A stretch of 64,000 nucleotides of DNA, from contig NZ_JADBGG010000002.1 of assembly GCF_014873765.1 (NCBI RefSeq), positions 1-64,000 on the forward strand, in the 5' to 3' direction. How positions within the stretch are numbered: position 1 is the first letter of the stretch; each line of letters begins with the position of its first letter. The stretch is from Desulfomicrobium macestii (GTDB lineage: Bacteria > Desulfobacterota > Desulfovibrionia > Desulfovibrionales > Desulfomicrobiaceae). Below are positions 9,301 through 15,504 of the stretch, one piece after another. The notes under the pieces were generated by a model. That model was given only the letters and a program-made list of their open reading frames with translations. It had not been told where the DNA came from and did no database searches. The translations under genes were made by a program, and so were the position numbers.

Positions 9301-10371
9301 CAGCGGCTGGCTGATGCCTTTGGCCAGGCCATAGGCGCCGGGCGCGATCATGAGAGCCAGTACCGCGCCGGTGACGCAGATGATCAGCAGGAATGTCCAG
9401 ATGGGGCGCAGAATTTCGCCCTTGTCGATCTTGGAAATGAGAATCCAGTTGGTGCCCAGTACGTCCAGCGTGTTGAAGGCCACCAGCACCGTCGTGCCCG
9501 CGCTGTCCTCGTAGGTGCCGCCGCCTCCGTCGAAGCCCTTGACCACGGCGTCATGCCAGTAGGCGGGAGTGCGGGGCAGGGTGTAGCCGATGACGTAGAG
9601 GCCATTGCCCATGGTCTTGATATCGCTGCGCATTTCGAATTTCTTTTGGGATTCGAGCCAGCGCAGCAGATAGGATTCTCCCGATTTGCCCAGGCCCTGC
9701 CGGGAGGGCATTATCTGGTTGATGAACTCCCCCGAGACGCGCGCGGCGATGACCCCGGCCACGCCGCCTTGCAGGTCAAGGACCGGATAGCCGATGAAGG
9801 CGGCCTGTTTCCCGCCATTGGGCTCGTAGACGCTGAAATCCTCGAAGGCCACGTCTCCGCTGCGCAGCACCCGTTCCCAGAGTCTGGCCAGCGCCGTGTG
9901 CCGGTAGCGACCGGTGGCCAGGCTGGTGCCAAGCTCCTCGCCCTGGCCGGCCGCGTACATGACATTACCTCCACGACGGTCGATCAGGTAGAGGTCCTCA
10001 AAGCCGTTGACGGCGATGTAGCCCTTGAGTTGGGAGTCGTATCTGCCGTGAATTCTTTGATATTCGCTTGATTCGATGGGGTAGGGGCGCGCCGGGTCAT
10101 CTTCCCCGAGCACGTTCAGGTCGCCCACGGCCTGCTGGGTCTGCCGCAGTCCGGCCAGGAGCTTGAGCCCGCTTATGCGTTCGGTCAGGGTGGTTTGCAG
10201 CTTGTCGCGCTTGATGGCCTGGATGCTGCCGAGTTGTTCAAAGGCCAGATCCAGAAGGGCGTTGGAAGCGGAGTAGCTGCCGATGAGGGCCACGATGCCC
10301 AGAGGAACGATTCCGGTCATGATGAACAGGAAAAGGAGCTTGGGCTTCATGCGGATGTTGTCAAAAATCAT
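6301..10371 (-). CDS. hybrid sensor histidine kinase with three receiver domains
   Basis: A 1356-residue membrane kinase. Order: membrane segment (12-32), periplasmic double-Cache-like domain (about 35-320), membrane segment (324-350), HAMP (350-405), GAF (about 420-560), long glutamine/glutamate-rich coiled coil (565-680), HisKA with phosphoacceptor His689 in SHELRTP, an ATPase domain with DMGIGIP and GGTGLGLS, then three receivers with aspartates near 1017, 1139 and 1286. Three receivers suggest an intramolecular relay or several competing phosphate sinks. It heads a coupled operon with cheR, cheB and a receiver-GGDEF protein, the likely phosphorylation target. The Cache domain points to a small extracytoplasmic ligand, identity unknown. 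Confidence 0.93.
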   Translation of the reverse strand: MIFDNIRMKPKLLFLFIMTGIVPLGIVALIGSYSASNALLDLAFEQLGSIQAIKRDKLQTTLTERISGLKLLAGLRQTQQAVGDLNVLGEDDPARPYPIESSEYQRIHGRYDSQLKGYIAVNGFEDLYLIDRRGGNVMYAAGQGEELGTSLATGRYRHTALARLWERVLRSGDVAFEDFSVYEPNGGKQAAFIGYPVLDLQGGVAGVIAARVSGEFINQIMPSRQGLGKSGESYLLRWLESQKKFEMRSDIKTMGNGLYVIGYTLPRTPAYWHDAVVKGFDGGGGTYEDSAGTTVLVAFNTLDVLGTNWILISKIDKGEILRPIWTFLLIICVTGAVLALMIAPGAYGLAKGISQPLEQGVSFAEAISAGDLKARLDLRQKDELGMLAKALNSMARNLREMDWLNQGKTGLDDTLRGEHSPQELARLFISFICKHLDSQIGLFFLHDDGELVLTSSYAFTNRQGQFTRLRVGEGLVGQAALEGEILTFAQVEEGAPHFHFGPGEAVPSHFLAAPVFMGKELLGAFLIGREYAFSPLHRQFIADIAKNTAVLFNMATSRGVIADLLRQAQEQQEMLRVANEELEEQTNMLKESQTELQAQQEELQVTNEELAEQTRALKESERRLQDQQGELRSVNDKLGERAMELEEQKSAIRRKNKELLRAQEQLKLKAQELESASRYKSEFLANMSHELRTPLNSILILSQLLAHNKEGNLSPKQTEAASAINSSGADLLRLINEILDLSKVEAGKVELHLEEMPLTSMISDLQRVFKGVAVEKGVSFLVEQDPSLPETMLTDTHRLQQVLRNLLSNAFKFTDHGSVTLSISRPDPEIALPESIPSAEEAICIAVTDMGIGIPEDKQGTIFEAFRQADGSTSRKYGGTGLGLSISRELTKLLGGEIRLHSREGQGSTFSLILPLRHHAGTSVDETRPRESAPEQKATPPRPAKPEVEAPAPYLQDDRANLKSGDKSLLIIEDDQHFARILRDQARDMGFKVLLAADGETGLHFADFHAPSAIILDNVLPGIDGWTVMERLKNDPGTRHIPLSFISAEDRSLEAMRMGALAFLTKPVKIEELQKLLEKIDTFIKKPSRRLLVVDDDALQRESIRALIGNGDVETVTAASGAQALALLKSQNFDCMILDLGLSDMSGFDVLRTLRSGPTPSTLPVVVYTGRDLSDEEERRLSQYAESIIVKGARSPERLLEETTLFLHRVQANLPQEKQRMLQTDSEPESVLYARTVLVVDDDMRNIFALTSVLEEKGMQVVVARDGSESLTKLRENPEIDLVLMDIMMPVMDGYEAMREIRKDPRLKDLPIIALTAKAMKGDKSACIEAGANDYLAKPVDMDKLLSLLRVWLYRK

Positions 10372-10627
10372 GGTTCATCCTGGCGCTCTGAAGGGAATGC
10401 GTCCCGGAGGTCGCGTGTAATGGGAACTGCCTTGAAAGAATCGATTGCACTTACGTTAAAACGCTTTCAAGGGCAACGCATCCGGCGTGGATTTCAGGAA
10501 CTTTTTTGCACGTTTGCGACAGGAACCGCGGGATTGAGCTTGCGTTTCGAGAGTGTCAGGCGTACGGGTGGCCATCGTTTTTTGTGTCCCGGACATTGTG
10601 CCCGGGCGACATGCAAAGGAGATCACA

Positions 10628-10714
10628 GTGGATTCTGGCGACAGTTGCGGCCCTAGGCCCTGCTTCCGACATCGTAAACTTTTTCGTCGAGCTCCCCGTC
10701 CTCATCGCGCCTGA
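10628..10714 (+). CDS. candidate leader peptide upstream of corA, first small ORF
   Basis: A 28-codon frame starts at GTG 10628, six bases after AAAGGAG. The peptide is rich in arginine and proline and contains the stretch RHRKLFRRAPRP. The enterobacterial MgtL leader peptide of the magnesium transporter gene mgtA is similarly short, with prolines and an arginine-rich tail ending in KLFR. The resemblance is suggestive only: short arginine-rich frames are common by chance in GC-rich DNA. If real, it would be a regulatory element whose translation senses proline, arginine or magnesium status. Confidence 0.25.
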   Translation: MDSGDSCGPRPCFRHRKLFRRAPRPHRA

Positions 10715-10756
10715 CCCGGCCGCCTGACGGAGCCTCGGCGCTGCGGCAGGTGGATC

Positions 10757-10861
10757 ATGCTTTCCCACACTTTTCGTTCCCGTGCGGTCTTTTGCCGCCG
10801 CTTCGTCCGTTCCGGACAGCTTCCTCGTGCCGCGGGCCGTTCCGCGGACCCGTACTCGTGA
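10757..10861 (+). CDS. candidate leader peptide upstream of corA, second small ORF
   Basis: A 34-codon frame starting at ATG 10757 and ending at TGA 10859, with AGGTGG just upstream (spacing of only three bases). The product begins MLSHTFRSRAVF and is again arginine-rich. Most of it lies over the C/T-rich stretch of the corA leader. Chance occurrence cannot be excluded; it is listed because it follows another ribosome-binding-site-bearing frame in the same leader. Confidence 0.18.
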   Translation: MLSHTFRSRAVFCRRFVRSGQLPRAAGRSADPYS

Positions 10862-10951
10862 TTCTTCAGATCGGTTTTGGGCCACGCCCGGGCTGCCGAT
10901 GAACCCGGCGTATTTTTTCTGCCTGTTCACACCATTTGAAGGACTCACAAT

Positions 10952-11881
10952 ATGATTACAATCCACAAGACCATTGATGGAATCCTGTCTCCTCAGGAAC
11001 ACCTCGACTCCGACTGCTGGGTCAATCTGATCAACCCCTCCGAAGAGGAGTTGCAGCGCACTTCGATCCTGCTCGGCATTCCCCTCGACCATCTGACCGA
11101 CCCTCTGGATGTCGACGAGCGCGCCCGCCTTGAACTGGAGGAAGGAGTGCTTCTGCTGGTCCTGCGCGTGCCGGTCGAGAATGTCTCCGACCGCATCCCC
11201 TACCTCACCCAGCCCATCGGCGTGATCATAACGCCTACGGCCGTGGTCACGGTCTGCCGCTCTCCGCAGGATCTGGTCACCGGGATTCTGAACGGACGCA
11301 CCCGCATTGTGGATACGGCGGACAGGATGCGTTTCGCCATCCATCTCATGCAGCGCACGTCGCTCATTTACCTGAGGTTCCTGAAAGACATCATCAGGCG
11401 CTCGGACGTGATCGAGCACCGGCTGCAGCAGTCCATGCGCAATGAGGAGCTCATCGAGCTTCTGGGCATCGAGAAGAGCTTGGTCTATTTCACGACGTCC
11501 CTCAAGGCCAACGACATCATCATGGACAAGGTCCTGCGCATGCGCACCATCCAGTTGACCGAGGATCAGTCCGATCTGCTGGAGGACGCCATCACCGAGA
11601 ATCGGCAGGCCATCGACATGTCCAAGATCCACAGCGACATCCTGTCCGGGACCATGGACGCGTTTGCATCCATCATCTCCAACAACATGAACATGGTCAT
11701 GAAATTCCTGACGGGATTCACCATCATCCTCATGATTCCCAACATCATTTCGGGTGTTTACGGCATGAATATCGCGACCCCTTTTCAAGGCTCGCCCCAT
11801 GCCTTCGCCATCGTTTCCGGGATCGCCGTCGGCGGATGCCTGCTCGCCTGGCTTTTGCTGGCAAGGAAGCGCTGGATGTAG
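10952..11881 (+). CDS. corA: CorA family magnesium transporter
   Basis: A 309-residue CorA-type channel protein. The N-terminal cytoplasmic domain (to about residue 245) has the alpha/beta fold and long stalk helix of the family; two C-terminal membrane segments flank the pore motif YGMN in GVYGMNIA. The C-terminus ends in the basic RKRWM, like the conserved positive tail of CorA. The first segment is preceded by FTIILMIPNIISG. An AAGGA precedes the ATG. CorA is a pentameric Mg2+ (also Co2+, Ni2+) uptake channel of the inner membrane gated by cytoplasmic magnesium. It has a long leader that may be regulatory, and a terminator follows. Confidence 0.9.
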   Translation: MITIHKTIDGILSPQEHLDSDCWVNLINPSEEELQRTSILLGIPLDHLTDPLDVDERARLELEEGVLLLVLRVPVENVSDRIPYLTQPIGVIITPTAVVTVCRSPQDLVTGILNGRTRIVDTADRMRFAIHLMQRTSLIYLRFLKDIIRRSDVIEHRLQQSMRNEELIELLGIEKSLVYFTTSLKANDIIMDKVLRMRTIQLTEDQSDLLEDAITENRQAIDMSKIHSDILSGTMDAFASIISNNMNMVMKFLTGFTIILMIPNIISGVYGMNIATPFQGSPHAFAIVSGIAVGGCLLAWLLLARKRWM

Positions 11882-11904
11882 TTTTTTCGCGAATGGGGGA
11901 ACTG

Positions 11905-11938
11905 AAGGCGGACCGGATGCGGCCCGCCTTTTTTTTTC
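11905..11938 (+). terminator. intrinsic terminator after corA
   Basis: An AGGCGG...CCGCCT stem with GC-rich interior, followed by a run of nine T residues, lies 24 bases after the corA stop. It sits at the convergent junction with the lysE-family gene. Confidence 0.8.
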
Positions 11939-11941
11939 GGG

Positions 11942-12568
11942 CTAGCGGTCGGCCCAGAGCAGGCGCAGGCCAAGCAGCATGAGGATGGCTCCGGCGCCCT
12001 TGTGCAGCCAGGCCGAAAGGGAGGGGCGGGCGGCCAGGCGGGAGTTGAGCGCTCCCGCGCCAAGGGCCACCAGTCCGAAGCCGAGCATGGTCAAAACGAC
12101 GAAGGTCAGGCCGAGGACCATCATCTGCATGGCCGGGTGCCCCTGGTCGGGGCGCACGAACTGCGGAAAGAAGGCCAGGAAAAAGATCGCGACCTTGGGG
12201 TTGAGCAGATTGGCGAGGATCGATTGGCGAAAGATGATGCGGGCCGTCTTGTCTTCCCCGTGCCCGGAGAGGACCAGCGCCGGGTCCGCCGTCCAGAGCT
12301 TGAAGCCGAGATAGAGCAGGTAGATGCCGCCCGCGATCTTGACCAGGGTGAAGGCCAAGGCCGACGAGGCCAGGATGGCCGAGAGTCCGAAGACCGCAAG
12401 CAGGGTGTGACCGATGTTGCCCAGGCTGAAGCCCATGGCGGCGGCCAGCGCGGCCGAGCGCCCCTGGGCCACGCCTCGGGTCAGCACGTAGATGATGTCC
12501 GGGCCGGGGGTGAAAATGAGTAACAGTGAGGTCAGGCTGAAGACGAGAAGCTGGTCGATGCTGATCAT
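11942..12568 (-). CDS. LysE/RhtB family amino-acid exporter
   Basis: A 208-residue membrane protein with about six hydrophobic segments, the usual length and layout of the LysE/RhtB superfamily. The signature LIFTPGPDIIYVLTRG is at about residues 17-32, and LLNPKVAIFFLAFFPQF marks the middle segment. These proteins export amino acids such as lysine, threonine or homoserine lactone from the cytoplasm; the substrate is not predictable. The start at 12568 follows GGAGGAATC; a longer frame upstream has no such site. It stands alone, convergent with corA. Confidence 0.88.
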   Translation of the reverse strand: MISIDQLLVFSLTSLLLIFTPGPDIIYVLTRGVAQGRSAALAAAMGFSLGNIGHTLLAVFGLSAILASSALAFTLVKIAGGIYLLYLGFKLWTADPALVLSGHGEDKTARIIFRQSILANLLNPKVAIFFLAFFPQFVRPDQGHPAMQMMVLGLTFVVLTMLGFGLVALGAGALNSRLAARPSLSAWLHKGAGAILMLLGLRLLWADR

Positions 12569-12668
12569 GATTCCTCCGCGGTGATGATGCCGGGATGGAT
12601 AATCGATGATCGGGCGGCGGGCAAGGGCGCGTTGGCGGGGCGTGTCGCTGCGTCGGGTACGGCCGAAC

Positions 12669-13001
12669 TCAGGGCTCGCGCTCCAGCAGACGCTTGGCAA
12701 GATGGGACCCCAGGTCCCGCCGCGTGTCGGCGATGATGTGGATGTAGATCTCTTTGGCGCGTATTTCGTAGATGATTCGGTTTTTTCCAGACAGAATCTG
12801 GCGATACTGAGTCAGGCCGAGTTGCGCGATTTCATCCGGGATGACGCCACTGCGGGGAAATTCCTGTAGTCCGCGCACGCTTTTCTTGATGTCCGCGTAT
12901 GTGTCCTGCCAATGCTTGGGCGTGAAGGTATCAATGAGATAGCGGCGCAATTCCTTCAAGTCCCGTTCGGCGGATTCGAGAATGAAGATACGCATGGTCA
13001 T
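12669..13001 (-). CDS. RelE/ParE family toxin
   Basis: A 110-residue protein with the RelE/ParE fold pattern: an N-terminal strand (MRIFILES), two helices (ERDLKELRRYL and a longer one), and a C-terminal sheet with YRQILSGKNRIIYEI and IYIHIIADTRRD. RelE members cleave ribosome-bound mRNA, ParE members poison gyrase; the sequence does not decide between them, though the R-x2-L-x2-YR-type pattern suits ParE-like members. The start overlaps the antitoxin stop by four bases, so the pair is translationally coupled and the antitoxin is made first, as usual. Confidence 0.85.
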   Translation of the reverse strand: MTMRIFILESAERDLKELRRYLIDTFTPKHWQDTYADIKKSVRGLQEFPRSGVIPDEIAQLGLTQYRQILSGKNRIIYEIRAKEIYIHIIADTRRDLGSHLAKRLLEREP

Positions 13002-13270
13002 TTCGGATCGAGGGCGTCAATCTCGGTAAAAACATCCTCAACGTCCCGGAATCTTCCCTGGTCCATCTCCCGCTTGCCCAAAGCCAGCAGTTTGAGGAGC
13101 GCGAAGGTTTCTTCCTGAGCTTCGTAGCTTTTGACGTCCATGACCACGAGTTTGGCTTCCCCGTTTTGGGTGATGAGCAGCGGTTGCCGGGTCTGCGAAA
13201 GCGTGGACACGATCTCGGCCGCATGGCTTTTGAGATAACTGATGGGTTTGACCTGGGTGGAATATTTCAT
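12998..13270 (-). CDS. Phd/YefM family antitoxin
   Basis: A 90-residue Phd/YefM antitoxin. The N-terminal DNA-binding half has the family pattern KPISYLKSHAAEIV followed by QPLLITQNGEAKLVVMDVKSYE; the C-terminal half, rich in acidic residues, would wrap the toxin and be protease-sensitive. It binds its own promoter and represses the operon in characterised family members. Two tandem 11-bp repeats lie 28-50 bases upstream and are candidate operator sites. Lon, the usual protease for such antitoxins, is encoded at 46926. Confidence 0.88.
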   Translation of the reverse strand: MKYSTQVKPISYLKSHAAEIVSTLSQTRQPLLITQNGEAKLVVMDVKSYEAQEETFALLKLLALGKREMDQGRFRDVEDVFTEIDALDPK

Positions 13271-13298
13271 GGATGCCCTCCGGATAATCGAGATGGAA

Positions 13299-13320
13299 CT
13301 TATTTAGTCCTTATTTGGTC
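13299..13320 (-). promoter_or_regulatory. tandem 11-bp repeats upstream of the toxin-antitoxin pair
   Basis: CTTATTTAGTC and CTTATTTGGTC lie directly end to end, differing at one base. The 11-bp period is one helical turn, so two bound proteins would sit on the same DNA face. The position 28-50 bases upstream of the antitoxin start and the AT-rich content within GC-rich DNA fit an operator overlapping the promoter. Confidence 0.45.
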
Positions 13321-13335
13321 TCTTGTCCATGAAGA

Positions 13336-13370
13336 GCGTCCCCGCCGTCCGGTTCGGACAGCGGGGACGC
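13336..13370 (-). terminator. strong hairpin downstream of the FmdE-domain gene
   Basis: GCGTCCCCGC and GTCCG pair with CGGAC and GCGGGGACGC around a three-base loop, giving about 15 pairs with one internal mismatch. It lies 27 bases after the stop of the minus-strand FmdE-domain gene. No T-tract follows on that strand, so it may stabilise the mRNA end or act with Rho rather than be a classical intrinsic terminator. Confidence 0.45.
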
Positions 13371-13396
13371 GTGAGGTCATTTTGCCGAAAGGGCGG

Positions 13397-15019
13397 TTAT
13401 TTGGCGAAAGTGCACTTGGGGTAGGTGCAGGTGTTGCACTGCAGGCAGACACCGCCTTCGCCGATGCGGGCCAGGTCGCGGCGGGTGATGGGCACGCCGG
13501 CCAGCAGGCGGGGCAGGAGCACGTCCAGGCTCGTGGTCTTGAAGAAGAGGGCGCAGGCGGGCACGCCCATGACCTGCACGCCTCCGATGCGGCCGATGAG
13601 CGTCATGGCTCCGGGCAGGATCGGCGCGCCGTGCAGTGCGTCGGTCATTCCTGCGTCCTCCAGGCCCTTGCGGGTCACGTCGTCGGGATCAACGGACAGG
13701 CCGGCCGTGGTCACGATCAGGTCGGCGCCACGTTCCAGCAGCTGCTTCACGCCGTCGGCAATGGCCTCCCGGTCGTCCGGGGCGACTACCTCGCCCACCA
13801 CAGTGGAACCCAGGGCTTCGGCCTTGGCCCGGATGATGGGCGCGAATCTGTCCTCGATCAGGCCCTGAAAGACCTCAGTGCCCGTGACCAGCACGCCGAT
13901 CTTGGCCTGGCGCAGCGGGGCGATGGACATGATCGGCTCGTCGCCAAGCGCGCTCAGGGCGCGGCTGAAGTTTTCGCGGCTGAGAAAAAGCGGAATGGCG
14001 CGGGTGCCGCCCACCAGGCGGCCTTCTTCGACCAGGGCGCAGTGCTGGCGCGTGGCGCACATGACGTTGGGGGTCAGGTTGAAACGTTCCAGTGCTTCAA
14101 GGTTGACCTGCAGGAGGCCGGAACAGGCCGCATGAAAGTCGATCTTGCCTTCGCGGGGCTCGGGCGTGCATGCGATGCCGGGGCCCGCCATGCGGGTGGC
14201 AAAGCTGATCGCCGCGTCGTTTTCGTGCACGAATTCGCCTTCGGGCAGGCTTTCGTCCTGCACGTAGACACTGTTGCGGCCCATCTGCTGCAACCGGCAG
14301 ACATCGCCTGCCGTGATGGTCTGTCCGGCCAGGAATTCCGCGCCCTTGCTCTGGCCGGGTTCGATGCGGGTCATGTCGTGCAGTGCCTTGCGGCCGACAG
14401 CCTCGGCCACGGGTACGCGGGTCGGCATGCATTCCTCGACTTCAACTGCGCGCGAATGTTCGTAGGGGGCCTCGCCCTGGCAGCCTCGGCAGATGGCTCC
14501 GTCGCTGACCGGATAGGCTTCACGGCAGACTGGGCAGCGGTCGATGCGGGTCATGTGGCTGTGTCCCAGGAGCCTCTGCTGCACCGTAATCTTTTCCAGG
14601 CGCAGGATGCTGTCTCCGGCGGCCTCGATCTCCCGGAACAGCTCTTCGGTGTCCTGGTCCTTCTTGGGCACGAGCTTCAAGAACCAGCCTTCGATCTGCG
14701 GCCAGTCCTTGAGTTTGTCCAGATCGACGCTGACGCGCACGCCGACGCCCGTGTACTTGTCGAAAAGGGAGACGGCATAGCGGCCAAGGTTGACTATCTT
14801 CATCCAGCCGTTGCCGATGCTGCACAGGGTCAGGAGCTGCACCGCGTCGGGCAGGCATTTCTTGCTCTCGACCACGGCCTCGAAAAGGATATTCGGGGGC
14901 AGCGCGGCCTTGGCCATCTCGACCATGTAGCCGCCTATCAAGAGGCCGGGGGCGGGATAGCCGTGAAATTCGGCGGCTTTGTCCTTGAATTCCTGAAAGG
15001 TGTAGGAGCCTACGTGCAT
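13397..15019 (-). CDS. FmdE domain fused to a molybdopterin-binding (MoCF) domain
   Basis: A 540-residue protein. Residues about 5-165 are FmdE-like, with FHGYPAPGLLIGGYMVEMA and the NLGRYAVSLFDKYTGVGVRV core; FmdE accompanies formylmethanofuran dehydrogenase but is widespread in sulfate reducers. A zinc-ribbon-like CPVC...CRGC pair follows (about 180-200). The C-terminal part contains a MoeA/MogA-type molybdopterin-binding domain, with IGVLVTGTEVFQG and LIVTTAGLSVDPDDVTRKG. The C-terminus has four cysteines (CLQCNTCTYPKC), able to bind metal or a cluster. GAGGA precedes the start. It probably helps insert or sort molybdenum or tungsten cofactor; the exact role is unknown. Confidence 0.8.
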   Translation of the reverse strand: MHVGSYTFQEFKDKAAEFHGYPAPGLLIGGYMVEMAKAALPPNILFEAVVESKKCLPDAVQLLTLCSIGNGWMKIVNLGRYAVSLFDKYTGVGVRVSVDLDKLKDWPQIEGWFLKLVPKKDQDTEELFREIEAAGDSILRLEKITVQQRLLGHSHMTRIDRCPVCREAYPVSDGAICRGCQGEAPYEHSRAVEVEECMPTRVPVAEAVGRKALHDMTRIEPGQSKGAEFLAGQTITAGDVCRLQQMGRNSVYVQDESLPEGEFVHENDAAISFATRMAGPGIACTPEPREGKIDFHAACSGLLQVNLEALERFNLTPNVMCATRQHCALVEEGRLVGGTRAIPLFLSRENFSRALSALGDEPIMSIAPLRQAKIGVLVTGTEVFQGLIEDRFAPIIRAKAEALGSTVVGEVVAPDDREAIADGVKQLLERGADLIVTTAGLSVDPDDVTRKGLEDAGMTDALHGAPILPGAMTLIGRIGGVQVMGVPACALFFKTTSLDVLLPRLLAGVPITRRDLARIGEGGVCLQCNTCTYPKCTFAK

Positions 15020-15114
15020 GTATTCCTCGCGGGGGAAAGGTTTTTGTTTGACCGCGAAGATTTAGCAGTGAAGCGGCCAAAAGAGAACTTTGTGAAAAAG
15101 GTGGATATCACGCA

Positions 15115-15145
15115 ACAAAAAAAAGCCGGTCCTAAGACCGGCTTA
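15115..15145 (-). terminator. intrinsic terminator of the tRNA-Pro/tRNA-Thr transcript
   Basis: On the minus strand AAGCCGGTC pairs with GACCGGCTT around a four-base loop and is followed by a run of T residues (an A-run at 15117-15124 on the plus strand). It begins six bases after the tRNA-Thr 3' end. Confidence 0.85.
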
Positions 15146-15150
15146 TAATC

Positions 15151-15226
15151 TGGAGCCCACAAGCAGGATTGAACTGCTGACCTCGTCCTTACCAAGGACG
15201 CACTCTACCGACTGAGCTATGTGGGC
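15151..15226 (-). tRNA. tRNA-Thr (GGT)
   Basis: A 76-base cloverleaf. The acceptor stem GCCCACA pairs with TGTGGGC; the anticodon stem CGTCC/GGACG encloses the loop TTGGTAA, giving anticodon GGT (reads ACC and ACU). The T arm holds GTTCAATCC, and CCA is genomically encoded. It is cotranscribed with the tRNA-Pro eight bases upstream. Confidence 0.95.
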
Positions 15227-15234
15227 ATTTCGTG

Positions 15235-15311
<77 letters not shown>

Positions 15312-15324
15312 ACACGAGAAAACG

Positions 15325-15353
15325 CTTCTAGGTAGAGCCTTGGGCTTTGTCAA
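15325..15353 (-). promoter_or_regulatory. sigma-70-type promoter of the tRNA pair
   Basis: On the minus strand a perfect -35 TTGACA (15348-15353) is 17 bases from TAGAAG (15325-15330, four of six consensus). The -10 is 13 bases before the tRNA-Pro 5' end, so transcription would start just ahead of the mature tRNA. Confidence 0.75.
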
Positions 15354-15460
15354 ACACTTTTTTGATTTCAACCCGAAATAACGTGACATTTTTTGAAATT
15401 GTTTGTTTTTCCGGGCCGCTGTGTTTGGGTCATGGCTGGATGAAACTGTTTGCAGGCGGT

Positions 15461-15487
15461 AAAAAAGGCCGCATGCGGCCCTTTTTT
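15461..15487. terminator. bidirectional intrinsic terminator after the chemoreceptor
   Basis: The palindrome GGCCGCATGCGGCC is flanked by A6 on one side and T6 on the other, so it can terminate in both directions. It lies 17 bases beyond the minus-strand receptor gene's stop. Confidence 0.85.
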
Positions 15488-15504
15488 CCACCCACTGCAC
15501 GGGC

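Larger units (their letters stand above)
10372..10951 (+). promoter_or_regulatory. long intergenic leader of corA, divergent from the hybrid kinase
   Basis: A 580-base intergenic region between the divergent kinase and corA, with no full-length gene. It contains a 9-bp inverted repeat CCTTGAAAG/CTTTCAAGG at 10430-10438 and 10464-10472, two small open frames with ribosome-binding sites (listed separately), a C- and T-rich, G-poor stretch around 10758-10815, and a GC hairpin near 10840-10858. The arrangement resembles regulated magnesium-transporter leaders, but no known magnesium riboswitch consensus is recognisable. Confidence 0.4.

Noticed and set aside
10372-10951. Magnesium (M-box) riboswitch before corA
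   Set aside because: I could not find the conserved core of the M-box in the leader; the small-frame reading was kept as a lower-confidence alternative.
10556-11800. Long minus-strand frame opposite corA
   Set aside because: It mirrors a well-defined CorA protein and its composition (His-, Asp-, Gln-rich) is typical of antisense frames in GC-rich DNA.
12669-13270. Genomic island signature around the toxin-antitoxin pair
   Set aside because: No integrase, direct-repeat attachment site or tRNA lies next to it; the pair alone does not show an island.
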